This document shows, one piece after another, positions 1-8,046 of a stretch of DNA of 64,000 nucleotides. This DNA is from Lachnospiraceae bacterium. Lineage in GTDB: Bacteria; Bacillota; Clostridia; Lachnospirales; Lachnospiraceae. Below the pieces are notes generated by a model. The model saw only the letters and a program-made list of their open reading frames with translations, did not search any database and was not told the DNA's origin. The stretch lies in contig JAAZZQ010000069.1 of NCBI GenBank assembly GCA_014239155.1, positions 110,616 to 174,615 of the forward strand, given 5' to 3'. Position numbers and translations under genes: made by a program. Every line of letters begins with the position of its first letter. The first letter of the stretch is position 1.

Positions 1-5
1 TTAAT

Positions 6-62
6 ATGCAGGAGCATCAATTACAAAAATTATTGCGCAAAAACAAACCAATGAGCAGATAA
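6..62 (+). CDS. Possible 3' end of an upstream gene (or chance short ORF)
   Basis: The frame that is open from the window edge to the TAA at 60-62 reads as a basic tail ending in LRKNKPMSR. It could be the C-terminus of a gene lying outside the window; the ATG at 6 need not be a start. The stretch is too short to identify. Confidence 0.25.
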   Translation: MQEHQLQKLLRKNKPMSR

Positions 63-104
63 ATTACCAGCCCTTATTTTAGGGAGGTAATAGGGGGGAT
101 TACA

Positions 105-1748
105 ATGGAAAAGTTAAAACCAAAGTTGTTTTCAGTGATGAAAACGTACACAAAACAACAGTTTATAAAAGATATTGTGGCAGGAATTATTGTTGCAATT
201 ATCGCATTGCCACTGTCAATCGCACTTGCACTTGCATCTGGTGTTGGACCAGAGCAAGGTATTTATACGGCAATCATAGCGGGATTTTTAATTTCTTTTT
301 TTGGTGGAAGTCGTGTGCAGATTGCAGGACCTACAGCGGCATTTGCTACGATTGTGGCAGGGATTGTTGCACAGAAGGGCATGAACGGATTGATTATTGC
401 GACGATTCTTGCAGGAATCATTCTGATTGTGATGGGATTTTTAAGACTGGGTAATTTAATCAAATATATTCCATTTACAATTACAACAGGTTTTACTGCT
501 GGCATTGCGGTGACGATTGTAATTGGGCAGATAAAAGATTTTTTAGGGCTTACCTACCCTGAAGGGACTGTTACGATTGAGACGATGGAAAAAGTGGAGG
601 CGGTTGTCAAAAATATTGCAACAGTCAACTGGCAGGCATTGATTGTAGGTTTAATATGCCTTGGAATTCTAATAATATGGCCATACATAAACAAAACAGT
701 TCCGGGTTCTTTGGTTGCTGTTATCGCTGGGATTCTTATAGTGAAACTTCTCAACCTTAATGTCAACACAATTGGAGATTTGTATGAAATTAGCAATAAG
801 CTTCCTCAAATACAGATTCCTGAAATTTCCTTTGGCGTTGTCAGGGAAATGCTTCCAGATGCTTTTACAATTGCTATTCTTGCGGCGATTGAGTCGTTGC
901 TGTCATGTGTGGTAGCTGACAGTATGATTAACTCAAAACATCGTTCTAATATGGAATTAATTGCGCAGGGTATCGGTAATATTGGAGCAGCATTGTTTGG
1001 CGGAATTCCTGCGACAGGTGCAATTGCAAGAACAGCGGCTAACATTAAAAATGGTGGGCGCACACCGATTGCTGGTATGGTTCATGCGGTTACGCTGGTG
1101 CTAATTTTGGTGATATTGATGCCCTATGCGGCGTTGATTCCAATGCCATGTATTGCGGCTATTTTATTTATGGTTGCCTATAATATGTGTGGGTGGAGAA
1201 CTTTTGTCAATCTGTGCAAATCCTCACCAAAGAGTGATATTATTGTGCTTGTCACAACGTTTGTGCTGACGGTCGTATTTGATTTGGTTGCAGCGATTGA
1301 AGTGGGTATTTTACTGGCGGCAATTCTCTTTATGAAGCGCATGAGTGATGTTATGGAAGTGGAGGGGTGGAAATATGTAGATGACGAAGATGATCCAGAT
1401 AGCATTACACTGCGCGAAGTTCCACCGCACACGCTTGTGTATGAGATTTCAGGTCCAATGTTTTTTGCTGCGGCTGATAAGATTCTGAATATTTCTGTAA
1501 AGGATGACACGCAGTTTTTGATACTTCGTATGAGGAGTGTGAGCGCGATTGACGCAACTGCAATGCATTCGTTAGAACAGCTTTATGAAAAATATTCTAA
1601 CAAAGGGATTCAGATGATTTTGTCTCATGTAAACGAGCAGCCAAGGGCTGTTATGGATAAAGCTGGTTTTACAAAGGCGGTCGGAATAGAGAATTTTTGT
1701 ATGCATATTGATGAGGCGTTGGAACGGGCGCGAAAGCTCTACAAATAA
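105..1748 (+). CDS. SulP-family anion transporter with STAS domain
   Basis: A 547-residue membrane protein that probably moves sulfate, bicarbonate or another small anion across the cytoplasmic membrane. The N-terminal ~410 residues are a string of hydrophobic segments with the SulP signature region (GPTAAFATIVAG near residue 76). Residues about 440-545 form a cytoplasmic STAS domain, with an SAIDATAMHSLEQL segment at the usual regulatory loop. Length and domain order match bacterial SulP proteins. The ATG at 105 follows a purine-rich ribosome site (GGGAGG, then GGGGGG). It stands alone and is followed by a large hairpin. The family call is firm; the substrate cannot be read from sequence. 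Confidence 0.93.
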   Translation: MEKLKPKLFSVMKTYTKQQFIKDIVAGIIVAIIALPLSIALALASGVGPEQGIYTAIIAGFLISFFGGSRVQIAGPTAAFATIVAGIVAQKGMNGLIIATILAGIILIVMGFLRLGNLIKYIPFTITTGFTAGIAVTIVIGQIKDFLGLTYPEGTVTIETMEKVEAVVKNIATVNWQALIVGLICLGILIIWPYINKTVPGSLVAVIAGILIVKLLNLNVNTIGDLYEISNKLPQIQIPEISFGVVREMLPDAFTIAILAAIESLLSCVVADSMINSKHRSNMELIAQGIGNIGAALFGGIPATGAIARTAANIKNGGRTPIAGMVHAVTLVLILVILMPYAALIPMPCIAAILFMVAYNMCGWRTFVNLCKSSPKSDIIVLVTTFVLTVVFDLVAAIEVGILLAAILFMKRMSDVMEVEGWKYVDDEDDPDSITLREVPPHTLVYEISGPMFFAAADKILNISVKDDTQFLILRMRSVSAIDATAMHSLEQLYEKYSNKGIQMILSHVNEQPRAVMDKAGFTKAVGIENFCMHIDEALERARKLYK

Positions 1749-1760
1749 AATGGTTCATTA

Positions 1761-1825
1761 GGAAGAGCTGCCTGCCAAGATAAGCTTCTATGGTTTCAGA
1801 GCTTATTTTGGTACGGAAGCTCTTC
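1761..1825 (+). terminator. Long imperfect hairpin after the SulP gene, probable terminator
   Basis: A 65-base inverted repeat. The outer arms GGAAGAGCT and AGCTCTTC enclose inner arms CCAAGATAAGCT and AGCTTATTTTGG, giving a stem of about 25 pairs with a few mismatches. It is followed by a T-rich stretch (TTATTTTATT), so intrinsic termination is likely. Confidence 0.7.
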
Positions 1826-1881
1826 TTATTTTATTGTTTAAAGGATAGATTATTAAGAAGCCTTTAAGTCGTAGATCTTAA

Positions 1882-1910
1882 TTGATTGTATATTGAAAAA
1901 CTGTTATAAT
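1882..1910 (+). promoter_or_regulatory. Predicted sigma-A promoter for the REC-GGDEF-EAL gene
   Basis: TTGATT (1882-1887) and TATAAT (1905-1910) are separated by 17 bases, about 95 bases upstream of the start codon of the next gene. Confidence 0.6.
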
Positions 1911-2005
1911 CGAATTGGGAACTGTGCTGGTACAGCGTTCGTAAAGATAGCAGGAAGTAGTTATTTTTAAAATCGTGCGCAGCAATAAAAGGAGCTGATA
2001 CATAT

Positions 2006-4063
2006 ATGTATAGCAAAAACACAATATTAATTGTAGATGACGAAGAAATAATCAAACGAATGCTCAAAGATGTGCTCAAGGATGCATTTGAGGTGTTGGA
2101 TGCATCAAATGGGCGGGAAGCACTGGAAATTTTGGCGGTCAATGTTGACAAAATAGCGGTGATTGTTTTGGATTTGATGATGCCTATTATGGATGGGTTT
2201 CAATTTATGGATGCATTTCGGAAAAATCGGGCATATGATAATATTCCTGTGATTATTGCCACTTCTGATGAAGACTGGCATGCGGAACAGAAATGCTTGG
2301 AAGCTGGTGTGTGGGATTTTGTTATGAAGCCATATGACCCTGTACTTTTGCGGTTTCGTATTAAAAATGCAATTGAAAAGAGTCGTATGATTATGGCTGA
2401 GATGGATGCGGTGACAGGACTTTATACGAAGTTCAAATTTTACCGTACTGTACGCAGCCTTCTTACAGAGGAGACAGAGGAATTGTTTGCGCTTGTGCGG
2501 TTTGATATAGACCGTTTTAAGATGATTAATAATTTCTATGGTGTCAAGGAAGGAGATAGGGTGCTGCAAAGTATTGCTTCTGAGCTGCGGAAGATTTCAA
2601 CTGTTTTTGACCAATTTGTATATGGACGATTTGAGAATGATATCTTTGCTATCTGTATGCCCTACAAAGAGGAAAATATTGACTTGTTGGTAAATGCGCT
2701 GCAAATCAATTTAAAAAGGGTGAACAAGGATTATAATATAAAAATTTCCTGTGGAGTATATATTATCAAAGATGATTCGTTAGATGTACCCGATATGTAT
2801 GATAGGGCATTGTTGGCTGCCAAAAGTTGTAAAGGTAAGTTTACGCAAAGTGTGGTCTACTATGATGATAGTATGATTGAAAATATGCGACAGGAACAAT
2901 TTATTATCAATGAGGTTAACAGAGCGATTGAAGAAGAACAGTTCGAGGTGTATTTACAGCCGAAGATAAATTTGGCAACAGACCGTTCTTATGGGGCAGA
3001 AGCTTTGGTGCGTTGGAATCATCCAGACAGAGGGATGATTTCCCCCGGAGAGTTTATTCCTGTTTATGAGCGCAATGGCATTATTGGCAGATTGGATCAG
3101 TATATGTGGCGTCATGTCTGCAAATTATTGCGCAAGTGGATTGACGAGGGGAAAAATCCAAATCCCATTTCTGTTAATGTCTCACGGGTAAATATTTATA
3201 ATCCGCAGCTTGTTAAGATTTTCAAAAAGTTAATTACAGAGTATCAGATTCCTGCAGAGTTGCTAAATCTGGAATTGACAGAAAGTGCTTTTATGGAAGA
3301 TCAGGATTTGATTATGAAGACTATGAGCAGTCTGCATAAATTAGGATTTAAAATAATGATGGATGATTTTGGAAGTGGCTACTCGTCACTCAATGTCCTA
3401 AAGGATATGGAAGTAGATTATCTGAAAGTTGATATGAAGTTCTTGCAAATTGAGGAGTTTAATGGAAAAGGCGAGAAAGTACTCACTTCTATTATACGTA
3501 TGGCAAAATGGTTGCATCTTCCATCGATTGTGGAAGGGGTTGAGACTGTTGAACAGATGGACTTTTTAAAGTGCATTGGATGCGAATATGCACAGGGATA
3601 TTATTATGCAAAGCCTTTGCGGATAGAAGAGTATGAGAAGTTTTTAATTCGGGAGGAAGAGGCAGGTACGAAGTGCAGCGCAAATGAGAATACAGTGATT
3701 ATCAATGAATTGTGGAATACGCGCTCTAGTATCAGCAAATTTTTTGATTTGTTGGAAACACCAATTGCTATTTATGAGTATCGAAAGGGAAAATCAGAAC
3801 TGCTTAGAACAAATATTCGATACGAGGCAGATATTGTATTTGATAAGCAAGTGGATGAACAAGAGCATTATCGAAGGTCAGAGACAGAAAAAGTGCTTCT
3901 AAATAAGGCATTTGCAAGAATTGTGCGAGGAGATTTTTCAGAGGCACTTGAGTATGAACTTACAGAGGATGTGTGGTATCGCGTGACTGTTAAAGTGATA
4001 GGAAAACGTGCAGATACAATGATTATGATGGTAACGTTTTATGAGATAAGTGCGTACAAGTAA
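2006..4063 (+). CDS. Response regulator with degenerate GGDEF and intact EAL domain
   Basis: A 685-residue soluble c-di-GMP signalling protein. Residues ~5-120 are a receiver domain (VDDEE acidic pocket, phosphoacceptor Asp in VLDLMMP, conserved Lys in MKPYDP). Residues ~135-285 resemble a GGDEF domain, but the signature loop reads RFEND, so cyclase activity is unlikely. Residues ~305-550 are an EAL domain with EALVRW, DDFGSGYSSL and VEGVET intact, so phosphodiesterase activity is expected. The last ~110 residues are an unassigned PAS-like tail. The ATG at 2006 follows AGGAG. I infer that phosphorylation by an unlinked kinase controls c-di-GMP hydrolysis, since no histidine kinase is adjacent. 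Confidence 0.92.
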   Translation: MYSKNTILIVDDEEIIKRMLKDVLKDAFEVLDASNGREALEILAVNVDKIAVIVLDLMMPIMDGFQFMDAFRKNRAYDNIPVIIATSDEDWHAEQKCLEAGVWDFVMKPYDPVLLRFRIKNAIEKSRMIMAEMDAVTGLYTKFKFYRTVRSLLTEETEELFALVRFDIDRFKMINNFYGVKEGDRVLQSIASELRKISTVFDQFVYGRFENDIFAICMPYKEENIDLLVNALQINLKRVNKDYNIKISCGVYIIKDDSLDVPDMYDRALLAAKSCKGKFTQSVVYYDDSMIENMRQEQFIINEVNRAIEEEQFEVYLQPKINLATDRSYGAEALVRWNHPDRGMISPGEFIPVYERNGIIGRLDQYMWRHVCKLLRKWIDEGKNPNPISVNVSRVNIYNPQLVKIFKKLITEYQIPAELLNLELTESAFMEDQDLIMKTMSSLHKLGFKIMMDDFGSGYSSLNVLKDMEVDYLKVDMKFLQIEEFNGKGEKVLTSIIRMAKWLHLPSIVEGVETVEQMDFLKCIGCEYAQGYYYAKPLRIEEYEKFLIREEEAGTKCSANENTVIINELWNTRSSISKFFDLLETPIAIYEYRKGKSELLRTNIRYEADIVFDKQVDEQEHYRRSETEKVLLNKAFARIVRGDFSEALEYELTEDVWYRVTVKVIGKRADTMIMMVTFYEISAYK

Positions 4064-4142
4064 AAAATTGTTTAGCATAGCTTAGAATAAATGCTTTTGC
4101 CACATTAGGGTTTGACCAAGCAGTAAGGCGTATTATTGTATG

Positions 4143-4191
4143 TAATCAATATACGCTATGTGAATATGTTAAAAATACAATATATTGATTA
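4143..4191. repeat. 11-bp inverted repeat upstream of larB
   Basis: TAATCAATATA (4143-4153) and its exact complement TATATTGATTA (4181-4191) flank a 27-base spacer, about 75 bases before the larB start. It could be an operator or a weak stem; it has no terminator-like T tract. Confidence 0.4.
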
Positions 4192-4267
4192 TAAAAAATT
4201 GAATTAATTAGCGCAACGAGTTAAGTTATTTATATGCTTCGTAAGATTGGCAGAGGAGCGGGACAAA

Positions 4268-5026
4268 ATGGAAATTAGGGAATTATTAGAAAAAGTACAA
4301 TGTGGAGAAATTTCAACAGAAGAGGCGGAAAAATATTTAAAGAAACAGCCATTTGAAGAACTGGGATTTGCCAAGCTTGATTTGCATCGGGAGGTCCGAA
4401 CTGGTTTTCAAGAAGTTGTATATTGTGCAGACAAACAGGATGCTTATCTTGTGTCTATATTTCAAAAATTATATGAGAAAAATGGTGAGGTACTGGGAAC
4501 AAGAGCAAGTGTAGAACAGTATGCGTTGGTGTCCAAAAGTCTTCCACAGGTACAGTATGATGCAGTGTCAAAAATTTTAAAAATAGAGGAAAAACCAGAG
4601 GAGAAAGCATTAAAACAGATTGGGAAAATTGCAGTTTGTACAGCGGGAACTGCGGATATTCCTGTGGCGGAGGAAGCGGCGCAAACCGCGGAATATTTTG
4701 GAGCTTCAGTAAGTCGAATTTATGATGTGGGAGTGAGTGGTTTGCATAGATTGTTGGCGAGCGCACAGGTGATACAACAGGCAAATTGTGTGGTGGCAGT
4801 GGCAGGTATGGAAGGAGCTTTGGCGAGTGTGATTGGAGGGCTTGTCAGCAATCCGGTTATTGCAGTTCCAACGTCTGTTGGTTATGGAGCAAATTTACAT
4901 GGTTTATCGGCATTGCTTACAATGATTAATTCTTGTGCAAATGGCATTGCGGTTGTCAATATTGATAATGGTTATGGAGCAGGCTATATTGCGACACAGA
5001 TTAATAGACTTGCAAGTATAAAATAA
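4268..5026 (+). CDS. larB: LarB, nickel-pincer cofactor carboxylase/hydrolase
   Basis: LarB carboxylates nicotinic acid adenine dinucleotide and cleaves its phosphoanhydride, the first step of nickel-pincer nucleotide synthesis (the lactate racemase cofactor). The product is 252 residues: a helical N-terminal region opening MEIRELLEKV, then an AIR-carboxylase-like (PurE-fold) domain over residues ~120-245 with glycine-rich AVAGMEGALASVIGG and PTSVGYGA segments. The frame extends up to a TTG at 4247, but GAGGAG at 4253-4258 is correctly placed for the ATG at 4268. larC follows 62 bases downstream. LarE and a racemase are not in the window. Confidence 0.9.
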   Translation: MEIRELLEKVQCGEISTEEAEKYLKKQPFEELGFAKLDLHREVRTGFQEVVYCADKQDAYLVSIFQKLYEKNGEVLGTRASVEQYALVSKSLPQVQYDAVSKILKIEEKPEEKALKQIGKIAVCTAGTADIPVAEEAAQTAEYFGASVSRIYDVGVSGLHRLLASAQVIQQANCVVAVAGMEGALASVIGGLVSNPVIAVPTSVGYGANLHGLSALLTMINSCANGIAVVNIDNGYGAGYIATQINRLASIK

Positions 5027-5088
5027 AAAATTTGCACTATGTTTGTGGTTATACAAATAGTAGGACAGCAGAAAGAAAGGATATTATT

Positions 5089-6360
5089 ATGAACAGGATT
5101 CTTTATATAGAGTGTTACTCTGGAATTAGTGGAGATATGACAGTTGCGGCGATGCTTGATCTCGGCGTGAATCAGAAAGTGCTTGAGGAAGCTATCGACA
5201 GTATTAGGTCGCTTGTGTATGGATTTGATATCGCAATAAAGAAAGTGCAGAAGGCGGGGGTTTGTGCCTGTGATTTTGCGGTGATTCTTGATAAGAAACA
5301 TGAAAACCACGATCATGATATGGAATACTTGCATGGACATGCTGATATTGAAAAAGAGCGTTATCATGAACATGAAGAACATCACCATCATACCGGATTA
5401 AGAGAAATAACACATATTTTGGATCAGGCTAAAATAACAGAAGGCGCAAGAGAACTAGCAAAGAGTATATTTCAGATTCTGGCTGAGGCAGAGTCAAAGG
5501 CGCACAATAAACCTGTAGATGAAGTGCACTTTCATGAAGTGGGGGCAGTGGATTCCATTGTGGATATTTTGTCAGCCGCCGTATGTATTGATTTACTGAA
5601 AGAGAAATATAGTATAACAGATGTTGTTATATCGGAATTATACGAAGGGCATGGAAGCGTGCGCTGCCAGCATGGAATTTTACCAATACCAGTTCCAGCA
5701 ACAGCAAACATTTTGGAATCTTATCAACTTCCAGTACACTTTATGGAATTTCAGGGTGAATTTGTGACACCGACAGGTGCGGCAATTGCTGCGGCGGTCA
5801 GAACAAAGGCACATCTGCCATCAAAATTTCAAATAATAGCAAGTGGTGTTGGTGCAGGCAAGAGAGCCTATGAGAAGGCTAGTCTGTTGCGGGCAATGGT
5901 AATTGAGGAGAATTCCGAGAATCAGGAGGGAATTTATAAGTTGGAGACAAATGTTGATGACTGTTCGGGCGAGGCATTTGGCTATGTGATGGACAGGCTT
6001 TTTGAGGCGGGGGCAAGAGATGTGTACTATATTCCAGTCTTTATGAAGAAGAATCGACCTGCGTATCAATTAAGTGTGATTTGTAAGGAGGCAGATATTG
6101 CAAAGTTGGAACAGATTATCTTTCAGGAAACCACGACAATTGGTATTAGAAGAGTGCAGATGGAACGCACTATTTTAAAGAGGGAACACCAGATATTGAA
6201 TACCAGTTTGGGTAAAATTGCAGTAAAAGTATGCGGAGAAAGAATATATCCTGAATACGAATCATTGATATCAATGTGTCGAGAAATGGGGATTTCTTAT
6301 TTGGAAGCTTACAATAAAATTTATGGAGAATTAAATAACGGGAGATATAAAAATGTCTGA
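5089..6360 (+). CDS. larC: LarC, nickel insertase for the nickel-pincer cofactor
   Basis: LarC installs nickel into the pincer nucleotide in a CTP-dependent reaction. The product of 423 residues starts MNRILYIECYSGISGDM, the typical LarC N-terminus. A His/Asp/Glu-rich segment at residues ~72-102 (HENHDHD, HEEHHHH) is the likely nickel-handling region. The C-terminal part carries NVDDCSGE and the ETTTIGIRR segment. In some lactobacilli larC is split and joined by frameshifting; here it is one uninterrupted frame. The ATG at 5089 is chosen over an in-frame upstream codon at 5032 because conservation begins there and AAAGG precedes it. It overlaps the next gene by 8 bases. Confidence 0.93.
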   Translation: MNRILYIECYSGISGDMTVAAMLDLGVNQKVLEEAIDSIRSLVYGFDIAIKKVQKAGVCACDFAVILDKKHENHDHDMEYLHGHADIEKERYHEHEEHHHHTGLREITHILDQAKITEGARELAKSIFQILAEAESKAHNKPVDEVHFHEVGAVDSIVDILSAAVCIDLLKEKYSITDVVISELYEGHGSVRCQHGILPIPVPATANILESYQLPVHFMEFQGEFVTPTGAAIAAAVRTKAHLPSKFQIIASGVGAGKRAYEKASLLRAMVIEENSENQEGIYKLETNVDDCSGEAFGYVMDRLFEAGARDVYYIPVFMKKNRPAYQLSVICKEADIAKLEQIIFQETTTIGIRRVQMERTILKREHQILNTSLGKIAVKVCGERIYPEYESLISMCREMGISYLEAYNKIYGELNNGRYKNV

Positions 6361-7012
6361 TAGGAAAATAACTACTGTAATTTTTGATTTAGATGGAACT
6401 CTTTTAGATACATTGGAAGATTTAAAAAAAGCGACAAATTATGCGCTAAAGGTTTGTGATATGCCAGAACGGACTTTGGAGGAAGTGCGGCGGTTTGTAG
6501 GCAATGGTGTGAGAAATCTGATGATTCGTGCTGTGCCTGATGGAGAGAAGAATCCAGAATTTGAGCGGGCTTTTGCGATATTCAAAGAATATTATGGACT
6601 GCACTGCAATGATGCGACAAAAGCATATGATGGAGTTCCTCAACTTTTGAAAGAGTTAAAAAACAGAGGTTATGCACTTGCGATTGTCTCCAATAAAATT
6701 GATTCAGCAGTGCAAGATCTAAATCATCGATATTTCCCACAGGTAGATGTTGCGATCGGAGACCGGGAAAGCATGAGAAGAAAACCTGACCCTGATAGTG
6801 TTTATCTAGCGTTGGAGGAGCTTGGTAAAATCAGGGAAGAAGCTGTTTATGTAGGGGATTCTGATGTCGATTTGGCAACAGCACGAAATGCAGGACTTCC
6901 ATGTATTAGTGTGCTCTGGGGATTTCGAGACAAGGAGTTTCTTATAGCGCACGGGGCAACCGTTTTTGCCGAAAACCCTATGGAAATATTAGATGTTTTG
7001 TTGCGGATGTGA
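6353..7012 (+). CDS. HAD-superfamily hydrolase, phosphoglycolate-phosphatase-like
   Basis: A 219-residue haloacid-dehalogenase phosphatase. Motif I is FDLDGTLLDT (nucleophile Asp12, Asp14), motif II is the IVSNK segment, motif III the Lys in RRKPDPDSV, and motif IV is VGDSDVDLATA. A helical cap lies between motifs I and II. The arrangement matches Gph/PpaX-type enzymes; the substrate is a small phosphate ester I cannot specify. Translational overlap with larC suggests co-expression, perhaps for clean-up of phosphorylated by-products, but that link is inference. Confidence 0.88.
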   Translation: MSDRKITTVIFDLDGTLLDTLEDLKKATNYALKVCDMPERTLEEVRRFVGNGVRNLMIRAVPDGEKNPEFERAFAIFKEYYGLHCNDATKAYDGVPQLLKELKNRGYALAIVSNKIDSAVQDLNHRYFPQVDVAIGDRESMRRKPDPDSVYLALEELGKIREEAVYVGDSDVDLATARNAGLPCISVLWGFRDKEFLIAHGATVFAENPMEILDVLLRM

Positions 7013-7052
7013 TTTGTTGGTTCTAACTTAATAAAAACATAGATTTTTGCCA

Positions 7053-7079
7053 ATTGATAAGGCAAATTGCCTTATCAAT
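7053..7079. terminator. Perfect 13-bp palindrome between convergent genes
   Basis: ATTGATAAGGCAA and TTGCCTTATCAAT face each other across one base. It sits between the HAD gene and the minus-strand regulator, where a bidirectional terminator is expected, but neither side has a strong T run. Confidence 0.45.
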
Positions 7080-7122
7080 AAATAGACAAGTCAAAATGTA
7101 TTTGTTATTTTTCTACAAATCT

Positions 7123-7341
7123 TTAGGAATTTGAAACTTTGTCGTCAGGAACATATTCCATGATGTCCTCAACCCTACAATTCAGGATATTGCATAGGCT
7201 GTTAATGATAAGTGTTTTAACAATTTCATTTTTGCGCAGACGCTGTAATTGTGCTCTATCCACCCCATAATATTCGACCAGTTTGTACTGACTGATATGT
7301 TTCTGTTTGAGAGTTATCCATAATTTGTCATATTTTATCAT
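7123..7341 (-). CDS. Small Cro/C1-type helix-turn-helix regulator
   Basis: A 72-residue protein that is essentially one XRE helix-turn-helix domain: SQYKLVEYYGVDRAQLQRLR covers the turn and recognition helix, and LCNILNCRVEDIMEYV is the conserved fourth/fifth-helix region of the family. Expected to bind DNA as a dimer in the cytoplasm. An AGGAGG site precedes the ATG. It is transcribed away from the unknown gene at 7533, and a palindrome at 7389-7414 lies between them, so autoregulation and control of the neighbour are plausible. Confidence 0.85.
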   Translation of the reverse strand: MIKYDKLWITLKQKHISQYKLVEYYGVDRAQLQRLRKNEIVKTLIINSLCNILNCRVEDIMEYVPDDKVSNS

Positions 7342-7388
7342 TTTATATAGTCCTCCTTCTTGTATTTTATATGTTGGTGAATTATAAT

Positions 7389-7414
7389 AATATGGTGCGT
7401 GTGTGCACCATATT
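7389..7414. promoter_or_regulatory. Candidate operator palindrome between divergent genes
   Basis: AATATGGTGC (7389-7398) and GCACCATATT (7405-7414) are exact 10-base inverted arms around 6 bases. The site lies about 50 bases upstream of the XRE regulator start and 120 bases upstream of the divergent gene. The regulator next door is the obvious candidate ligand; this is inference. Confidence 0.5.
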
Positions 7415-7532
7415 CTATAAGAGATTGAACGTGATTATCATCTGTTATCGTTTTACAATCGTCTCTTATCATAGAAGGTTACAGGGAGGTTACAATAGAG
7501 AGTATAGGAAGTTAGAATAACAGGAGGTATCA

Positions 7533-7922
7533 ATGGAGAAAAAAATGTATATTACAGAAGAGGAACGTGAAAAATGCAGAAGAGTGGCAGATGCCTATGC
7601 GGAGATCTATGAGGACGAAGAACAGAATATTGTGGTGTTGGATGCGGGGAGATATGGCTATATTAAGCTGCAATACTATAATCCACCTTATGGATTTAGT
7701 GACATGTTGGTATTTACGGATAGTAGAGAACTGTTTGAAGACTTGTGGGAAGATTGGTTGAATACACAACTTTTTGAGTTGGCAAAAGGGACAAAGTTGA
7801 TTGAATTGGATTATGAAGATATATTTGCCCGTCTGCCACAGCATAAACAAAAAGAATTGATGTCAAAGAAACGCTATTTCGCAGAGAAAACAGGAATAAC
7901 AGATGTTTTCTTTGAGAGTTAG
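7533..7922 (+). CDS. Hypothetical acidic protein, 129 residues
   Basis: I do not recognise the family. The product is soluble and acidic, has no signal peptide or membrane segment, and contains an aromatic-rich middle (GYIKLQYYNPPYGFSDML) and Asp/Glu-rich helices. A strong AGGAGG lies 6 bases before the ATG, and codon use matches the neighbours, so it is very likely translated. It is the divergent partner of the small XRE regulator and ends in a strong terminator. Confidence 0.75.
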   Translation: MEKKMYITEEEREKCRRVADAYAEIYEDEEQNIVVLDAGRYGYIKLQYYNPPYGFSDMLVFTDSRELFEDLWEDWLNTQLFELAKGTKLIELDYEDIFARLPQHKQKELMSKKRYFAEKTGITDVFFES

Positions 7923-7974
7923 GAAGCTCGCAAAGTAATTATAAAATGGGAACTTTCTTACAAGATAAAATTAG

Positions 7975-8022
7975 ACAAAGTGATTTCTATCGGGTATTTA
8001 TCTTCGATAGAAATCACTTTGT
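7975..8022. terminator. Bidirectional intrinsic terminator, perfect 18-bp stem
   Basis: ACAAAGTGATTTCTATCG (7975-7992) pairs perfectly with 8005-8022 across a 12-base loop. It separates the plus-strand hypothetical gene from the convergent minus-strand gene and has T- or A-rich flanks in both directions. Confidence 0.85.
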
Positions 8023-8046
8023 TATTACAAGGGTGTAAAATTTAAT

